From: Algoriphagus litoralis
Lineage (GTDB): Bacteria > Bacteroidota > Bacteroidia > Cytophagales > Cyclobacteriaceae
Assembly: GCF_003259255.1 (NCBI RefSeq)
Contig: NZ_QGOL01000009.1
Span: 186,001-250,000 of the forward strand
DNA: 64,000 bases
Direction: 5' to 3'
Shown here: positions 54,351-63,634 of the stretch, one piece after another
How the letters are laid out: every line of letters starts with the position of its first letter
Position numbering within the stretch: position 1 is the first letter of the stretch
Notes under the pieces: model-generated
Databases searched by the model: none
The model's input: only the letters and a program-made list of their open reading frames with translations
What the model was told of the DNA's origin: nothing
Translations under genes and position numbers: made by a program

Positions 54351-56741
54351 ATGTCCCTTTTCAGAGTTCTGACGCTGTTTTTTATCACCGGTCTTTCTGT
54401 TCAAGCTTTTTCTCAAGATCCAAAAATAATTTCTGGTGAAGTAATGGATGTGAGTAATTCGGAGCCATTGATTGGTGCGAATGTCTACTGGGAAGGGAAA
54501 AGCGAATCTGGAGTAGTGACAGATTTGAATGGAAAATTTGAACTGGAGCTGGTAGATCTACCCAACCGCCTGATCATTTCTTATGTAGGATTTGAGCGCT
54601 CTATCCGAGTGATTAATCCAAAGGATGCGGAGAGGCCGATCCGATTTTTTCTTAAACCAGAGGAAATGTCTCTTGATGAAATCATAATTCAAGAGCGAAA
54701 GCCAGATGAACAACTGAAGAATTTGGAGATGGGAAAGTCCACTGTCCCCATTGAAACCATTAAAAATATCCCAGCGCTTTTTGGTGAGGTAGATTTATTC
54801 CGGAGCCTACAGCTTTTGCCCGGTGTACAGACTGCAGGTGAGGGCACTACGGGTCTGTTTGTGCGGGGAGGTTCTGCTGATCAAAACTTGGTTCAATTAG
54901 ACGGAGCTCCTGTTTACAATGCTTCTCACTTTTTTGGAATATTCTCTGTATTTAATCCAGATGGACTGAAAAGTGTGGATCTGTACAAGGGTAATATGCC
55001 TGCTTCTTTTGGAGGGAGGGCCGCATCGCTGATCGACGTTTCGCTCAGAGAAGGCAATAACCAGCAAATCAGAGGGGAAGGAGGGATTGGCAGTATTTCA
55101 TCCAGATTGACAATCGATGGACCGCTTTTTGGAAAAAATTCGACCTTTATCCTAAGTGGCAGGAGGACCTACGCAGACATTTTCTTAGGACTTTCCTCGG
55201 ATGAGGCGATCCGAAATAACAAACTCAATTTCCATGACTTGAGCGGGAAGGTTTCATTTATACTTGGCGACCGGGACAAGATTTCTATCTCTTCCTACGA
55301 AGGGAGTGACTTTTTGGGACTCGACGAAGCTTTTGGCTTGGGTTGGACCAATTGGGTGACTGCTGTGAATTGGAATCGGGTGAGTTCAGAGAAGTATTAT
55401 TTTGATCTCCAAGGATACCATTCCAGATACAACTACAGCGTAGAATTCGACGATCCTGAGACGGGATTCGAGTGGAGCAACAAACTATCCGAATCAGGGC
55501 TCAAGGCAGTTTGGACATTTCTGCCAGATGACCAAACGCAGTTGAACTGGGGCATTCATTCCCAATATTACAATTTTGCACCTATCGATCTGGATCCTTC
55601 TCCAGGTAGTGCAATAGAATCGATTGTGACCAATCCTAAAAATGGTCTATTGAACAATATTTTTGTCAGCGGAAATTATGAGTTTTCGCCCAAGCTTAGT
55701 GCCGAGGCGGGTTTGCGATGGGGCTTGTTTAATCAGGTTGGAAAGGGAGTGGATTACCTCTATGAAGACGGACTGCCAGGTCCTGAGGTAGAAATTATTG
55801 ATTCCTTGAATTATGGCACGTTGGAAAACATGCAATTTTATCAAGGGCTCGAACCCAGAATCGCTTTCCGTTATCGAGTAAACGATCTTTTTTCAATCAA
55901 AACTGCCTACAACCGCAATTTCCAATACATCCAAATTGCTTCAAATAGCTCTGCCGGCTTGCCTATTGACCGATGGATTCTTTCTGGAAGGTATATAGCG
56001 CCTGTCAAAAGTGATCAAATCTCTTTGGGGCTTTTTCACAACTTTGATCAAAATCGTTGGGAATTGTCTATTGAAGGATATTATAAAGATCTGGATAATG
56101 TCATTGACTTGCGAAATGGGGCCCAAGTCCTGTTTACTGACCAGGTGGAAACAGAACTACTGGCCGGAAGGGGATGGGCTTATGGAACAGAATTTTTGCT
56201 CAGGAAAAATATCGGAAAAACTACAGGTTGGCTTGCCTATACCTGGTCTCGTGCTTGGAGAGAAATCGAAGGGGTAAGCAAAAATGAACCCTATAATCCA
56301 CGATTTGATCGACCACATGATGTTACATTGGTATTGAACCACGAGTTTTCATCCAGTTGGTCTGCCGGGTTGACATTTGTACATACCACTGGCCAAGCAG
56401 TATCCTACCCGGTTGGGTCTTATCTCGTGGACAATCAGTCTGTACCGCTTTATTCGGAATTCAGGAACTTGGACAGGTTTCCAGACTATCATCGGATGGA
56501 TGCTTCCGTAACCTGGAAAAACGCTGATAAAGGCCGAAAATGGCGCGGAAGCTGGAACTTTAGCATATATAACCTTTACGGCAGAAAAAATCCGTTTGCG
56601 TATGAATTTCGACAGATTTACAATGATGACATCACGTTTGACGCAGGTTCAGATGGGGAGATTTTCTCTTCAAGACCTGGAGTCGTAATGACTTATCTGT
56701 TTACATTTCTTCCTTCGATCACCTATAATTTCCAATTCTGA
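54351..56741 (+). CDS. TonB-dependent receptor with carboxypeptidase-like N-domain
   Basis: 796 residues. A signal peptide (to about SQD at 23) precedes a carboxypeptidase-regulatory-like domain (ISGEVMDVSNSEPLIGANVY). The plug domain has FVRGGSADQNLVQLDG. The barrel is long and ends in an aromatic C-terminus (NFQF). It imports an unknown ligand across the outer membrane, powered by TonB. Its stop overlaps the DUF4249 gene start by one base, a common receptor/lipoprotein pairing in this phylum. TAATTTTG at 54302-54309 could be its -7 box. Confidence 0.92.
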   Translation: MSLFRVLTLFFITGLSVQAFSQDPKIISGEVMDVSNSEPLIGANVYWEGKSESGVVTDLNGKFELELVDLPNRLIISYVGFERSIRVINPKDAERPIRFFLKPEEMSLDEIIIQERKPDEQLKNLEMGKSTVPIETIKNIPALFGEVDLFRSLQLLPGVQTAGEGTTGLFVRGGSADQNLVQLDGAPVYNASHFFGIFSVFNPDGLKSVDLYKGNMPASFGGRAASLIDVSLREGNNQQIRGEGGIGSISSRLTIDGPLFGKNSTFILSGRRTYADIFLGLSSDEAIRNNKLNFHDLSGKVSFILGDRDKISISSYEGSDFLGLDEAFGLGWTNWVTAVNWNRVSSEKYYFDLQGYHSRYNYSVEFDDPETGFEWSNKLSESGLKAVWTFLPDDQTQLNWGIHSQYYNFAPIDLDPSPGSAIESIVTNPKNGLLNNIFVSGNYEFSPKLSAEAGLRWGLFNQVGKGVDYLYEDGLPGPEVEIIDSLNYGTLENMQFYQGLEPRIAFRYRVNDLFSIKTAYNRNFQYIQIASNSSAGLPIDRWILSGRYIAPVKSDQISLGLFHNFDQNRWELSIEGYYKDLDNVIDLRNGAQVLFTDQVETELLAGRGWAYGTEFLLRKNIGKTTGWLAYTWSRAWREIEGVSKNEPYNPRFDRPHDVTLVLNHEFSSSWSAGLTFVHTTGQAVSYPVGSYLVDNQSVPLYSEFRNLDRFPDYHRMDASVTWKNADKGRKWRGSWNFSIYNLYGRKNPFAYEFRQIYNDDITFDAGSDGEIFSSRPGVVMTYLFTFLPSITYNFQF

Positions 56742-57577
56742 TGCACAGGTTTGTGTGGATATTGCTCGCAGTTTTTACCTGGTCTTGCCAAGAAGAAGTG
56801 ACCTTGCCATTGGGTACCAAGTCCGAATTGGTTCCTACCATTGAGGGATTTTGGACTGATCAAGGGATCTATAATGAAGTCAAATTCACCTTGTCTAAAG
56901 ATTACTATGACTCTACTGAAGTGGTGGTAGTTACTGATGCAGAGGTGTTCATTACCAGTCCGGGAACTGATAAAGTTATTCCCTTTGTCTATTTGTCAGG
57001 CACTAAATCTTATAAACCCCAAAATCCTTTGGATAAGGCTGTGATAGGTGAAAGGTATCAATTGAATATCAGATGGGGTGAAAATGTCTATGTGTCCGAT
57101 GGCCTGATGCTTGAACCTCCCATTGTAGACAGTGTCACTTGGAGATTTGAAGAGGAACGTCTTTTTCGGGATGAGGGCTATTACATCAAAGTATACGGAC
57201 GAATCCCATTTGAGGAGGATAATAATTATCGGATTCGTGTCATCGAAAATGACACGCTTAAAAATCAGCGTGAGGATTACCTCTTGTTTGACGACACTTT
57301 TGGATTGACATTTTTTGAAGAAGGCCTTGAGCTAGGATACACTTTTGAGGAAAAAGATCGCGTACGTCTAGAGCTTTTCCGGTTGAATCGGGATGCATTT
57401 GATTACCTCAATCAACTGGTCAATCTTCTTTTCAGTGACGGTGGACTATTCAGCCCTCCTCCGCAAAATCCAGATACCAACATTCGTGTGGTTTCTGGAA
57501 ATCCTGAGGTTTTGGGATACTTTGCCGTTACTCCAGTACTTTCCAGATCGCTGGTGATTCAAGCCAAATACGATTAA
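56741..57577 (+). CDS. DUF4249 lipoprotein
   Basis: 278 residues with a lipoprotein signal ending at VFTWSC (Cys about 16). The rest is mainly beta-strand (YQLNIRWGENVYVSDG and others), as in DUF4249 proteins. These are always seen beside TonB-dependent receptors and are presumed surface-exposed accessory lipoproteins, comparable in role to SusD-like partners. The ligand is unknown. No transporter or enzyme gene that would name it is adjacent. Confidence 0.88.
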   Translation: MHRFVWILLAVFTWSCQEEVTLPLGTKSELVPTIEGFWTDQGIYNEVKFTLSKDYYDSTEVVVVTDAEVFITSPGTDKVIPFVYLSGTKSYKPQNPLDKAVIGERYQLNIRWGENVYVSDGLMLEPPIVDSVTWRFEEERLFRDEGYYIKVYGRIPFEEDNNYRIRVIENDTLKNQREDYLLFDDTFGLTFFEEGLELGYTFEEKDRVRLELFRLNRDAFDYLNQLVNLLFSDGGLFSPPPQNPDTNIRVVSGNPEVLGYFAVTPVLSRSLVIQAKYD

Positions 57578-57628
57578 GTGAAAATTTTTTATAGAAAAAT
57601 GGATAACCATTGTTCTTTAATTTTTATT

Positions 57629-57646
57629 CATCGTAATATTGCAATG
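57629..57646 (+). promoter_or_regulatory. predicted ArsR operator
   Basis: CATCGTAATATTGCAATG is an 18-bp near-palindrome (14 of 18 positions symmetric) ending five bases before the ArsR start. Its place and symmetry fit a self-regulating operator of an ArsR repressor. Confidence 0.55.
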
Positions 57647-57651
57647 TAACT

Positions 57652-57990
57652 ATGGGAATCACTAAAACAGATTTATTTACAGCTGACCAAAATGAATTGG
57701 CAACTCTGGCAAAAGCACTTGCACATCCAGCCCGAATTGCAATTCTTCAGTATTTGCTCAGAAGCAAAAAATGCATCAACGGCACCTTGGTACAGGAGCT
57801 CGGCTTAGCTCAAGCCACCATATCTCAGCACCTGAGAGAACTAAAGGAAATTGGCTTGATCAAGGGTTCTATTGAGGGAGTTTCTGTAAGCTACTGTATC
57901 CATTCCGAAAAGTGGGAGCAAGTTCAGGGGCTTTTTAACGGTCTTTTTGATGAATTCAATAATTCCTGTGAATCGGATACCTGTTGTTAA
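57652..57990 (+). CDS. ArsR-family repressor with C-terminal Cys tail
   Basis: 112 residues. The winged helix-turn-helix has NGTLVQELGLAQATISQHL as recognition region and a KEIGLIKGSIEG wing. The classical Cys pair in the recognition helix is missing (only one Cys, in KKCING). The C-terminus ends in SCESDTCC, so the metal or metalloid site may be there. It is predicted to repress its own operon until As(III) or another soft ion binds; that is inference. DUF6428 follows at 45 bp. Confidence 0.88.
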   Translation: MGITKTDLFTADQNELATLAKALAHPARIAILQYLLRSKKCINGTLVQELGLAQATISQHLRELKEIGLIKGSIEGVSVSYCIHSEKWEQVQGLFNGLFDEFNNSCESDTCC

Positions 57991-58035
57991 AAAAATTGAA
58001 ATCAGCTATCGTACCCGTACTCTAAAACATACTTT

Positions 58036-58509
58036 ATGAAATTATCAGAAATTAAATCCAAACTACCTCTTTTGAGCGAATTGACTTTTTTATTGCCCGA
58101 TGGCTCGGCTGTTCCGGCTCATTTTCACATTACTGAAATCGGTCAAGTAACCAAGCGATTCATTGACTGCGGCGGGACTCTTCGGGATGAAAAATCAATC
58201 AATTTTCAGCTGTGGGAAGACGGTGATTATGACCATAGGCTGGGAGCTAAAAAATTACTGGACATCATTCAGCTTTCTGAAAAAGTTCTTGGGTTGGAGG
58301 ATTTGGAGGTAGAAGTGGAATATCAAGGCGATACCATCGGTAAATATGGGCTTGAGTTTACCGGAGAAGCTTTTGCCTTGACGCGAACCATGACTGATTG
58401 CCTTGCAAAGGAAAAATGCGGAATCCCAGACCAAAAACCTAGACTCAAGATGTCGGATCTAAAAGTAGTAGCTGCAGATGGCTGTTCACCAAACTCCGGA
58501 TGTTGTTAA
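58036..58509 (+). CDS. DUF6428 family protein
   Basis: 157 residues, recognised as DUF6428 by family pattern and by its known place between arsR and an arsenate reductase-like gene. No catalytic motif is visible. The C-terminus CSPNSGCC again has clustered cysteines. Role unknown; perhaps a metalloid-binding accessory protein. The next gene starts 10 bp after its stop; a longer frame beginning at 58478 would overlap it and is disfavoured. Confidence 0.75.
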   Translation: MKLSEIKSKLPLLSELTFLLPDGSAVPAHFHITEIGQVTKRFIDCGGTLRDEKSINFQLWEDGDYDHRLGAKKLLDIIQLSEKVLGLEDLEVEVEYQGDTIGKYGLEFTGEAFALTRTMTDCLAKEKCGIPDQKPRLKMSDLKVVAADGCSPNSGCC

Positions 58510-58519
58510 AATACTTACC

Positions 58520-59152
58520 ATGAAGAATTCTTTTTTTCCATCCGTGCAAAACACCATTTTCGAACTCCCGATTTCCCAAATTCCAGCCGATCGATTTCCA
58601 ATAATCGAAGAATTTGTTGCTTACATTTTGGAAAAAATAAGGGTAAAAGAAGAGATCAGACTCAATTTTATCTGTACACACAATAGCCGACGGAGTCAGT
58701 TTTCTCAGATCTGGGCGCAAACTGCAGCGGATTATCATGGGATTGAGGCATATTGCTACTCCGGTGGAGTAGAGGTGACAGCTTTCAATGAACGAGCCGT
58801 GGCTGCCATCCGAAGAGATGGGTTTAAAGTCGTACAAAAAGGAGATGAAAATCCTATCTACTTTGTTTTTCATGGTGAAGAATCCGAACCTATTGTTACT
58901 TTTTCCAAACTCTACGACGATCCCATTAATCCCAATCGTGGATTTTCTGCTGTGATGACTTGTGATCATGCCGATGAGAATTGTCCTTTTATTCCTGGCG
59001 CAGAGAGGCGATTTCCTTTGCGTTTTGAGGATCCCAAAGCATTTGATGGAAAAGCGTTGGAGGAGAAAATGTATACTGAGCGCTCCCATCAGATCGGGGC
59101 CGAACTTTTTCTGATTTTCCAAAAAGTGAAAGAATCACTCAAAACCGACTGA
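58520..59152 (+). CDS. arsenate reductase-like low-molecular-weight phosphatase family protein
   Basis: 210 residues from the ATG at 58520. The active-site loop is C-T-H-N-S-R-R-S (C-x5-R, about C52-R58), typical of LMW-PTPase-type arsenate reductases. A second conserved block is TCDHADENCPF with two cysteines and a histidine. It is longer than standard ArsC (about 130-140 residues), with an extra N-terminal stretch of about 45 residues. It could reduce arsenate or act as a protein phosphatase. It ends inside the converging membrane-protein gene (14-bp overlap). Confidence 0.82.
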   Translation: MKNSFFPSVQNTIFELPISQIPADRFPIIEEFVAYILEKIRVKEEIRLNFICTHNSRRSQFSQIWAQTAADYHGIEAYCYSGGVEVTAFNERAVAAIRRDGFKVVQKGDENPIYFVFHGEESEPIVTFSKLYDDPINPNRGFSAVMTCDHADENCPFIPGAERRFPLRFEDPKAFDGKALEEKMYTERSHQIGAELFLIFQKVKESLKTD

Positions 59153-59840
59153 GCTCCCAAGCCTCTACATATATCCCAAGCAGAATATGCCAAATCAAGT
59201 AATGCCCTAATCTAAGGCTGAGCGTGGCGATGAATCCTGCTTGCTTAAAATAGATTGCCTGCAAAAAATTCATAGCGAAACCTGAAATCAAGGCATAAGT
59301 AACAAACCACCATTCCCCTCCGGGCAGCTGCTCCAGAGGCTCCCGAATGGCAGTTAAAATAGCGATGATCCAAAAGGCTTGATTTTGGTAATTGCCATTT
59401 TTTATCCTTGAAAATATATAAAGCACCAGGACTATCGGGATGAGTCTGTAAAAAAGTTCTATTTCGAGTGCTCCTGAGAAATACAGAAATAGGGAGTAGG
59501 GGAATGGTTGAAGGAAAGGAGGTAATTCGGAATAAGGCTGAGGGTGTAGTATTCCTTTAATGATAATGACATCCAAGATTCCAAATCCGATTCCAATCAA
59601 GACAGGTGTCCAGATTTTGCTTCGGGTAGGAAGGTTTCTTTCCCAAAATTCAGGAATTTCAGCAGGCCTTTGCAGTGGTAAAAATGGTAAGGCTATTAGT
59701 AAAATTATAATCGAGGTCCAATCCCACACCCTCAGAAATGGATAGGGGTCTACCCAATAATTTCCCCAAAGTATTCCTAATACCGCGATCAAAATGAAGA
59801 AAAAATATAAAATGATCGATTTTTTTTGAGTGAGATCCAT
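59139..59840 (-). CDS. multi-pass membrane protein, divergent CPBP-like
   Basis: 233 residues from the ATG at 59840 (a TTG three codons upstream is rejected). Six or seven hydrophobic helices. EIELFYR and a later RLGHYLIWH vaguely recall the EExxxR and His motifs of CPBP intramembrane proteases but are not exact. The family is therefore uncertain. It overlaps the arsenate reductase-like gene tail-to-tail and is divergent from blaI. It takes the position where an arsenite efflux gene often stands. Confidence 0.65.
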   Translation of the reverse strand: MDLTQKKSIILYFFFILIAVLGILWGNYWVDPYPFLRVWDWTSIIILLIALPFLPLQRPAEIPEFWERNLPTRSKIWTPVLIGIGFGILDVIIIKGILHPQPYSELPPFLQPFPYSLFLYFSGALEIELFYRLIPIVLVLYIFSRIKNGNYQNQAFWIIAILTAIREPLEQLPGGEWWFVTYALISGFAMNFLQAIYFKQAGFIATLSLRLGHYLIWHILLGIYVEAWELSRF

Positions 59841-59930
59841 TGTCGTCAAACCTTGAATTTGGTTTTTTCTTAGGATGAATTGTCCTGAAATTAGGTTGCA
59901 TCGGAAAAGAAATAAATTATACTCGTACTA

Positions 59931-59947
59931 CTACGATAAAAACGTAG
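59931..59947 (+). promoter_or_regulatory. predicted BlaI operator
   Basis: CTACGATAAAAACGTAG is a 17-bp inverted repeat (arms CTACG/CGTAG), 32 bp before the BlaI start and beside a TAGGTTTT -7-like box (59953-59960). Its symmetry and place fit a BlaI/MecI-type operator. Confidence 0.6.
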
Positions 59948-59979
59948 GAAAATAGGTTTTACTTTTTTACCTTACAGCT

Positions 59980-60351
59980 ATGGAAGAACTTAACCAAAAC
60001 GAAGAGCAGATCATGTCAATCTTCTGGAATCAGGGAGAATTGTTGATCAGAGATGTATTGGATCAATTGCCGGATCCAAAGCCACCCTACACCACCTTAG
60101 CCTCAACTATCAAAAACATTGAGCGAAAAGGATATCTCACCCATAGGATGTATGGTACAGTAAACATTTACAAACCAGCAGTCAATCAAGAAGACTACAG
60201 CAAAAAGAGTTTCAATCGGCTAGTCACCCATTTCTTTGGGGGCTCCGTTGGGAACTTCCTGTCCTTTATGGTCAAGGAAAAAAACATTTCCGATAAGGAA
60301 GTGAAGGACCTTCAGCAGATGATTGACAAGATGGATAACTCCAAGAAGTAA
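59980..60351 (+). CDS. BlaI/MecI-family repressor
   Basis: 123 residues. A winged-helix N-terminal half (IMSIFWNQGELLIRDVLDQL; TLASTIKNIERKGYL) is followed by a dimerisation half (VKDLQQMIDKMDNSKK). Members bind a palindrome upstream of their own operon and are inactivated by cleavage when a partner M56 protease is triggered. The stop overlaps the M56 start as TAATG, so the two are translationally coupled. Confidence 0.92.
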   Translation: MEELNQNEEQIMSIFWNQGELLIRDVLDQLPDPKPPYTTLASTIKNIERKGYLTHRMYGTVNIYKPAVNQEDYSKKSFNRLVTHFFGGSVGNFLSFMVKEKNISDKEVKDLQQMIDKMDNSKK

Positions 60352-61724
60352 TGAACTCGCTGCTGATTTATCTAGTTGAGGTTTCTATTTGCTTAGGGAT
60401 CTCCTTGGTGATCTACAGAGTTCTGTTGAGTGGATTGACCTTTTTCTCCTGGAATAGGTCAATCCTTCTCAGCCTTCTAATTCTTTCGGGTTTGATTCCA
60501 TTGCTCGAATTGGATTTTTTCGGTTTAGCTCCAGAGGTTACAGAAATGACCCTACCAGTATTTCTGGTAGGAGATGATGTGAATCAAGACCAAACAAGCA
60601 CCTTTTCTTGGACTATGGTAATTGTATGGGGATACTTGATCGGAGCGGCATTTACAGCAGCTCGGTTGATCCTTGGATTTATCATTTCCCAAAGGCAGAT
60701 CGGAAAGGCTCAAAAAATCTATCACAACAAGCATTTCATTGCCATTCATCCGGATTTTGTCCCTGCATCATTCTTTGAGTACATTCTCATGCCTGACTTC
60801 AATCCTGAAAGTTCTGAGCAAAAACAAATCATTCTCCATGAATCCATGCATGTCAGACTACGTCACAGTTGGGATCTGTTGCTGGTGAACTTTGCAAAAG
60901 TACTTTTTTGGTTTAATCCGTTGATCTATAGTTTTGAGCGATCGCTGCGAGAAATCCATGAATATCAGGCGGATCAGGGAGTCACCTACTCCTTTGCTCC
61001 TCGAGAATACGCCACACTCCTCCTGAAGTTGATTACAGCTAAACCGGGTTGGCAGTTTATGAATAACTTCAATCAATTTCAGACCAAAAAGCGGATCATC
61101 ATGATGGGGAAATCAAAATCTTCTCCGATGCAACGGTTGCGTTTTTTGACCTTGATCCCTGTTATTGGGCTGTTGCTTTTTGTTTTCTCCTGTGAAAAAG
61201 AAGAAATGGAACCGGATATGGCGCGATTGGATGATTTTCCTGAAACCCTAGTAATACCCTTTGAAAATCCAGTCAATACGTTCCAAAGTCCTGATCAGGT
61301 TTTTGATATAGTAGAAGTACAGCCCAACCCTCAAGGTGGAATGGAAGGGTGGAATACTTATCTGGCATCCAATCTAAGTTATCCGCTTGAGGCCAGAGAA
61401 AAGGGAATTGAGGGAACCGTGATTGTGGTGTTTGAGATTCATCAAGATGGCTCTATCCATAATGTAGAAATTCTGAGAGGAATCGGGGGAGGAGCAGACG
61501 AAGAAGCGATCAGAGTGGTTCAAAGTTCACCCAATTGGATTCCAGGAAAGCAAAGAGGTAGAGAAGTCATCACCCGTATGAGATTGCCCATTCGCTTCCA
61601 ACTTGAAAAGTTTGGCGAATCCAAATCTACCCTCACGGTGAATTCACTGAAGGATAAAAACTACGATCCATCAGGTCTTTTGCAGGAATTGGCTGTGATA
61701 GGCTATGTTCCCTCCATCGATTGA
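60351..61724 (+). CDS. M56 membrane metalloprotease fused to a TonB C-terminal domain
   Basis: 457 residues. Three helices lie in the first 115 residues, then the zinc protease core HESMH (about 163-167) with the third ligand in HEYQAD (about E204). A fourth helix at about 265-281 is followed by a periplasmic TonB C-terminal domain (330-425, with GIGGGADEEA and RLPIRFQL). It resembles BlaR1/MecR1 in the protease part but lacks a penicillin-binding sensor domain. The TonB domain takes its place. The partner repressor is BlaI, upstream and overlapping. Confidence 0.9.
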   Translation: MNSLLIYLVEVSICLGISLVIYRVLLSGLTFFSWNRSILLSLLILSGLIPLLELDFFGLAPEVTEMTLPVFLVGDDVNQDQTSTFSWTMVIVWGYLIGAAFTAARLILGFIISQRQIGKAQKIYHNKHFIAIHPDFVPASFFEYILMPDFNPESSEQKQIILHESMHVRLRHSWDLLLVNFAKVLFWFNPLIYSFERSLREIHEYQADQGVTYSFAPREYATLLLKLITAKPGWQFMNNFNQFQTKKRIIMMGKSKSSPMQRLRFLTLIPVIGLLLFVFSCEKEEMEPDMARLDDFPETLVIPFENPVNTFQSPDQVFDIVEVQPNPQGGMEGWNTYLASNLSYPLEAREKGIEGTVIVVFEIHQDGSIHNVEILRGIGGGADEEAIRVVQSSPNWIPGKQRGREVITRMRLPIRFQLEKFGESKSTLTVNSLKDKNYDPSGLLQELAVIGYVPSID

Positions 61725-61771
61725 ATGTAGTATGAGTTGAAAAGTCAATTTTATAACTAAACCGATTATCT

Positions 61772-62554
61772 ATGAAACAGACAAACCCAAAAAATACAGC
61801 CTTTTTAATTTTGATTCTCTTCATCTCCATGTTCATTCAAAATGAATCTTTTGCACAAAAAAGTAATGAAGGAATCAAAATCAGTGGAAGCGTAGTAGAT
61901 CAGAATGGCAAAATTGTGAAAGGCGCGGCTATTTTAATCAAAGGCACAACTTCTGGTACAGCGACTGATCTGGAAGGGAATTTTAACTTGACAGTGCCTT
62001 CTGAGTCCTCGGTTTTAGTGGTCAGTTTTGTTGATATGAAGTCGGAAGAAGTTCCTGTAGGAAAAAAGAAAAACTTTCAAATCACGCTGGAAACTGAGGC
62101 GAAAACTCGGGAACCGCAGTACCAAGTTTCTGAAGATGGCTACATGGTCCACAATCAAATCGATCAATTTCCAATACCTACTAATGGAGTAGATGAATGG
62201 AAGAAATACATGGCAAAAAATCTTACCTATCCCAAAAGCGCTAGAAATGCAAAAACGCAAGGGACTGTAATTGTAGGTTTCAAAGTCCTGGAGGATGGAT
62301 CTGTGGCAAATATCGAAGTGATCCGAGGTATTGGAGGGGAGTGTGATCAGGAAGCTGTCAGAATCATAGCTGAAGGTCCTAAGTGGAATCCTGGTAAAAA
62401 AGATGAACAGGCTGTAGTAACTCAAATAAGTTTGCCTATTCGCTTTGTAATCGCTAAAGACTCAGGAATAGCCACGCTAAATCAACGAGAGGAAAAAGCA
62501 ATTGCTGATCGATTCGGCAAACATGTGGTTGTGGTAGGGTATCAAGCCGATTAA
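61772..62554 (+). CDS. secreted carboxypeptidase-like plus TonB C-terminal domain protein
   Basis: 260 residues: signal peptide (to about SFAQ at 28), a carboxypeptidase-regulatory-like beta domain (ISGSVVDQNGKIVKGAAILI) and a TonB C-terminal domain (145-230, with RGIGGECDQEA and LPIRFVI). The first domain is the one usually found at the start of TonB-dependent receptors. No membrane helix or proline-rich linker is seen. It is the second of four neighbouring TonB-domain genes. Confidence 0.85.
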   Translation: MKQTNPKNTAFLILILFISMFIQNESFAQKSNEGIKISGSVVDQNGKIVKGAAILIKGTTSGTATDLEGNFNLTVPSESSVLVVSFVDMKSEEVPVGKKKNFQITLETEAKTREPQYQVSEDGYMVHNQIDQFPIPTNGVDEWKKYMAKNLTYPKSARNAKTQGTVIVGFKVLEDGSVANIEVIRGIGGECDQEAVRIIAEGPKWNPGKKDEQAVVTQISLPIRFVIAKDSGIATLNQREEKAIADRFGKHVVVVGYQAD

Positions 62555-62658
62555 ACCCAAGTAAATCAATTTCAATTTAATGTTTTCTCAGTTTCATTGG
62601 ATTACATCCAAAGGCTGGAAAATTCATTTTAAACTTTAACCAATAAATCCTAGAAATC

Positions 62659-63162
62659 ATGAAGATTAACTTATTGAAAAACAGTAAAATAGCATGGATT
62701 CCTTTGTGTTTCTTGGGCCTTTTAACCTTCTCATGTGACATTGCAACTGAACCTGAAATAGAAGGACCAACACAAGTAGAAGCCAAGCAAAGCATGGGGC
62801 CAACTGATATAACTGCAAGGATCAATAATGTAGGAAAGGATGGTAAGGAGATCTTTGATGTGACCGAAGTAATGCCAGTTCCACCTGATGGAATGCAAGG
62901 CTGGAATACCTACTTGACGGAAAATTTAATTTACCCAGAAGATGCCAAAAGCCTCGGTATTGAAGGAACTGTCATTTTGATGTTTGTAGTCAATTCAGAT
63001 GGTTCTGTCTCCAATGTAGAATTGGTGAGAGGAATAGGTGGTGGTGCGGATGAAGCTGCACTTGAAGTGGTGAAAAACTCTCCAGATTGGACCCCTGCAA
63101 TGGAAAATGGAAAAGTTGTTAATTCACGGATGAAACTTCCCGTCCGATTCAAGTTAAGTTAA
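62659..63162 (+). CDS. lipoprotein with a TonB C-terminal domain
   Basis: 167 residues. The lipoprotein signal ends at LLTFSC; an acidic spacer follows, then a TonB C-terminal domain (about 85-165, with NTYLTENLIYPEDA, RGIGGGADEAA and KLPVRFKL). It would be tethered to a membrane facing the periplasm. It is the third TonB-domain gene of the array. Confidence 0.86.
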   Translation: MKINLLKNSKIAWIPLCFLGLLTFSCDIATEPEIEGPTQVEAKQSMGPTDITARINNVGKDGKEIFDVTEVMPVPPDGMQGWNTYLTENLIYPEDAKSLGIEGTVILMFVVNSDGSVSNVELVRGIGGGADEAALEVVKNSPDWTPAMENGKVVNSRMKLPVRFKLS

Positions 63163-63208
63163 CTCCCTCAAATTAAACCAACTCCAACAACTATAATACC
63201 ATCTAATC

Positions 63209-63616
63209 ATGAAAACAAAATTGATTTTCACGCTATCATTGACCCTCTTTTTTGGCCTGATCGCCAAGACAGAAGCACAAGTTACCATGTCAAAGACAGA
63301 GGGTGTCTATCAGGTAGTTCCTGACATGCCAAAACCTCCAGGTGGCAGTATGGAGTCATTTATCCAATACTTTCAGGAAAATCTGAAGTATCCGGAACTC
63401 GCTAAAGAAAAGGGAATCGAAGGATTAGTTGCGGTTTCATTTGTTGTGGGGGAAGATGGAAGTGTCAATGATGTGGTTATTCTCAGGGGGATCGGAGGTG
63501 GTTGCGACCAGGAAGCCACTAGACTGGTGAAGGAAAGTGGAACTTGGACTCCGGGAAAAATAGATGGGAAGGCAGTTGCAGTACAAATGAGATTGCCGAT
63601 CCAGTTCAAACTTTAG
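63209..63616 (+). CDS. secreted minimal TonB C-terminal domain protein
   Basis: 135 residues: signal peptide (to about EAQ) and one TonB C-terminal domain (45-135, with NLKYPELAKEKGIEG, RGIGGGCDQEA and RLPIQFKL). No anchor, so a soluble periplasmic protein. It is the last gene of the array and is followed by a strong terminator. Confidence 0.86.
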   Translation: MKTKLIFTLSLTLFFGLIAKTEAQVTMSKTEGVYQVVPDMPKPPGGSMESFIQYFQENLKYPELAKEKGIEGLVAVSFVVGEDGSVNDVVILRGIGGGCDQEATRLVKESGTWTPGKIDGKAVAVQMRLPIQFKL

Positions 63617-63634
63617 TCAAGAGTCATGATCAAT

